From NCBI RefSeq assembly GCF_016859285.1, contig NC_053402.1, positions 10,847,324-10,911,323 of the forward strand: a stretch of 64,000 nt of DNA. Reading direction: 5' to 3'. Position numbers and translations under genes: made by a program. Below the pieces are notes generated by a model. The model ran no database searches and was not told the DNA's origin. It saw only the letters and a list, made by a program, of their open reading frames with translations. Of this stretch, positions 63,667 through 64,000 are shown one piece after another (position 1 is the stretch's first letter; each line of letters opens with the position of its first letter). The stretch comes from Xiphias gladius (taxonomy: Eukaryota; Chordata; Actinopteri; Istiophoriformes; Xiphiidae).

Positions 63667-64000
63667 GGAAAAGTTTGGGAAATACGCCCATGGGCTTTCT
63701 TTCCGAGACTTAGACGGGAAGATCGATACCGCTAGTGTCTGTACACTGAATACAAAGCTACAGCCAGTTGTCCGTTAGCTTGGCTTATCTTAGCATGAAG
63801 ACCGGAAGCAGGGGGAAACAGCTAGCCTGGCTCTGTCCGAAGTTGACAAAATCCACCTACCTCTAAAGCTCAATAAGTAACATGTTGTATTTGGACGTTC
63901 AAAGTTATGGTTTTGCAGGGGGTTATGTGCCGGACTATTTTTTTTGGCCAGGACCAGTAAAGAAATAGTCCAGTACATAAACCCTCTGTGAAATAGTGAA
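63667..64000. mobile_element. Long-TIR MITE, left part, cut by the window edge
   Basis: TTGGGAAATACGCCCATGG, AAGCTACAGCCAGTTGTCCG, TAGCTTGGCTTATCTTAGCA and GGGGGTTATGTGCCGGACTA occur in this order, the same family as 14270-14830 but less diverged. It sits in the ARHGDIA intron after exon 63508-63571. The right inverted repeat should lie just beyond the window. Confidence 0.7.

Overview
The window is vertebrate nuclear DNA, almost certainly from a teleost fish of the percomorph type. The genes have short GT-AG exons spread through AT-rich introns. The spacer carries interspersed repeats of kinds I know from fish genomes: a hAT-like element, long-TIR MITEs, L1-type LINE remnants and the ATTAATCGAT-type repeat. 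There are no prokaryotic operons, CRISPR arrays, tRNA genes or rRNA genes that I can support.

Layout. 1-13.4 kb: no gene recognised; a 5'-truncated, decayed L1-like LINE (5751-8387) with an exact 9-bp target-site duplication, a detached 91-bp copy of its 5' end at 1364-1454, and MITE-like repeats at 10.6-11.8 kb. 13.7-22.7 kb: a complete 15-exon PECAM1-like gene (signal peptide, six Ig domains, TM, ITIM/ITSM tail). 22.9-36 kb: gene-poor, with a large inverted repeat (31648-34072). 36.5-38.1 kb: PPP1R27, an ankyrin-repeat PP1 regulator, 3 coding exons. 42.2-44.6 kb: MCRIP1, 3 or 4 coding exons, preceded by a hAT-like element. 46.1-49.4 kb: ALYREF, 6 coding exons, whose first intron holds a 633-bp tandem duplication with no difference that I can see. 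51.4 kb to the window edge: ARHGDIA, with a probable non-coding first exon, an intron of about 9.6 kb and four coding exons; the last part lies beyond the window.

All five genes are on the + strand. PPP1R27, MCRIP1, ALYREF and ARHGDIA are also neighbours on human chromosome 17q25.3 (from memory). There the transcription order is ALYREF-ARHGDIA-P4HB-PPP1R27-MCRIP1, so the fish order looks like an exchange of two blocks with orientation kept. The genes share no pathway: PECAM1 is an inhibitory adhesion receptor, PPP1R27 a muscle phosphatase regulator, MCRIP1 a CtBP/ERK-linked regulator, ALYREF an mRNA-export adaptor and ARHGDIA a Rho GTPase chaperone.

Exon boundaries were read by eye from splice consensus and reading-frame continuity. 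The PECAM1, PPP1R27, MCRIP1 and ALYREF models each stay in frame from start to stop. I found no previously undescribed system. The most unusual points are the inverted repeat, the apparently identical tandem duplication in ALYREF, the minisatellite-encoded His/Asp tail of the PECAM1-like protein, the long Tyr/Thr/Pro extension of PPP1R27, and the copied LINE end.
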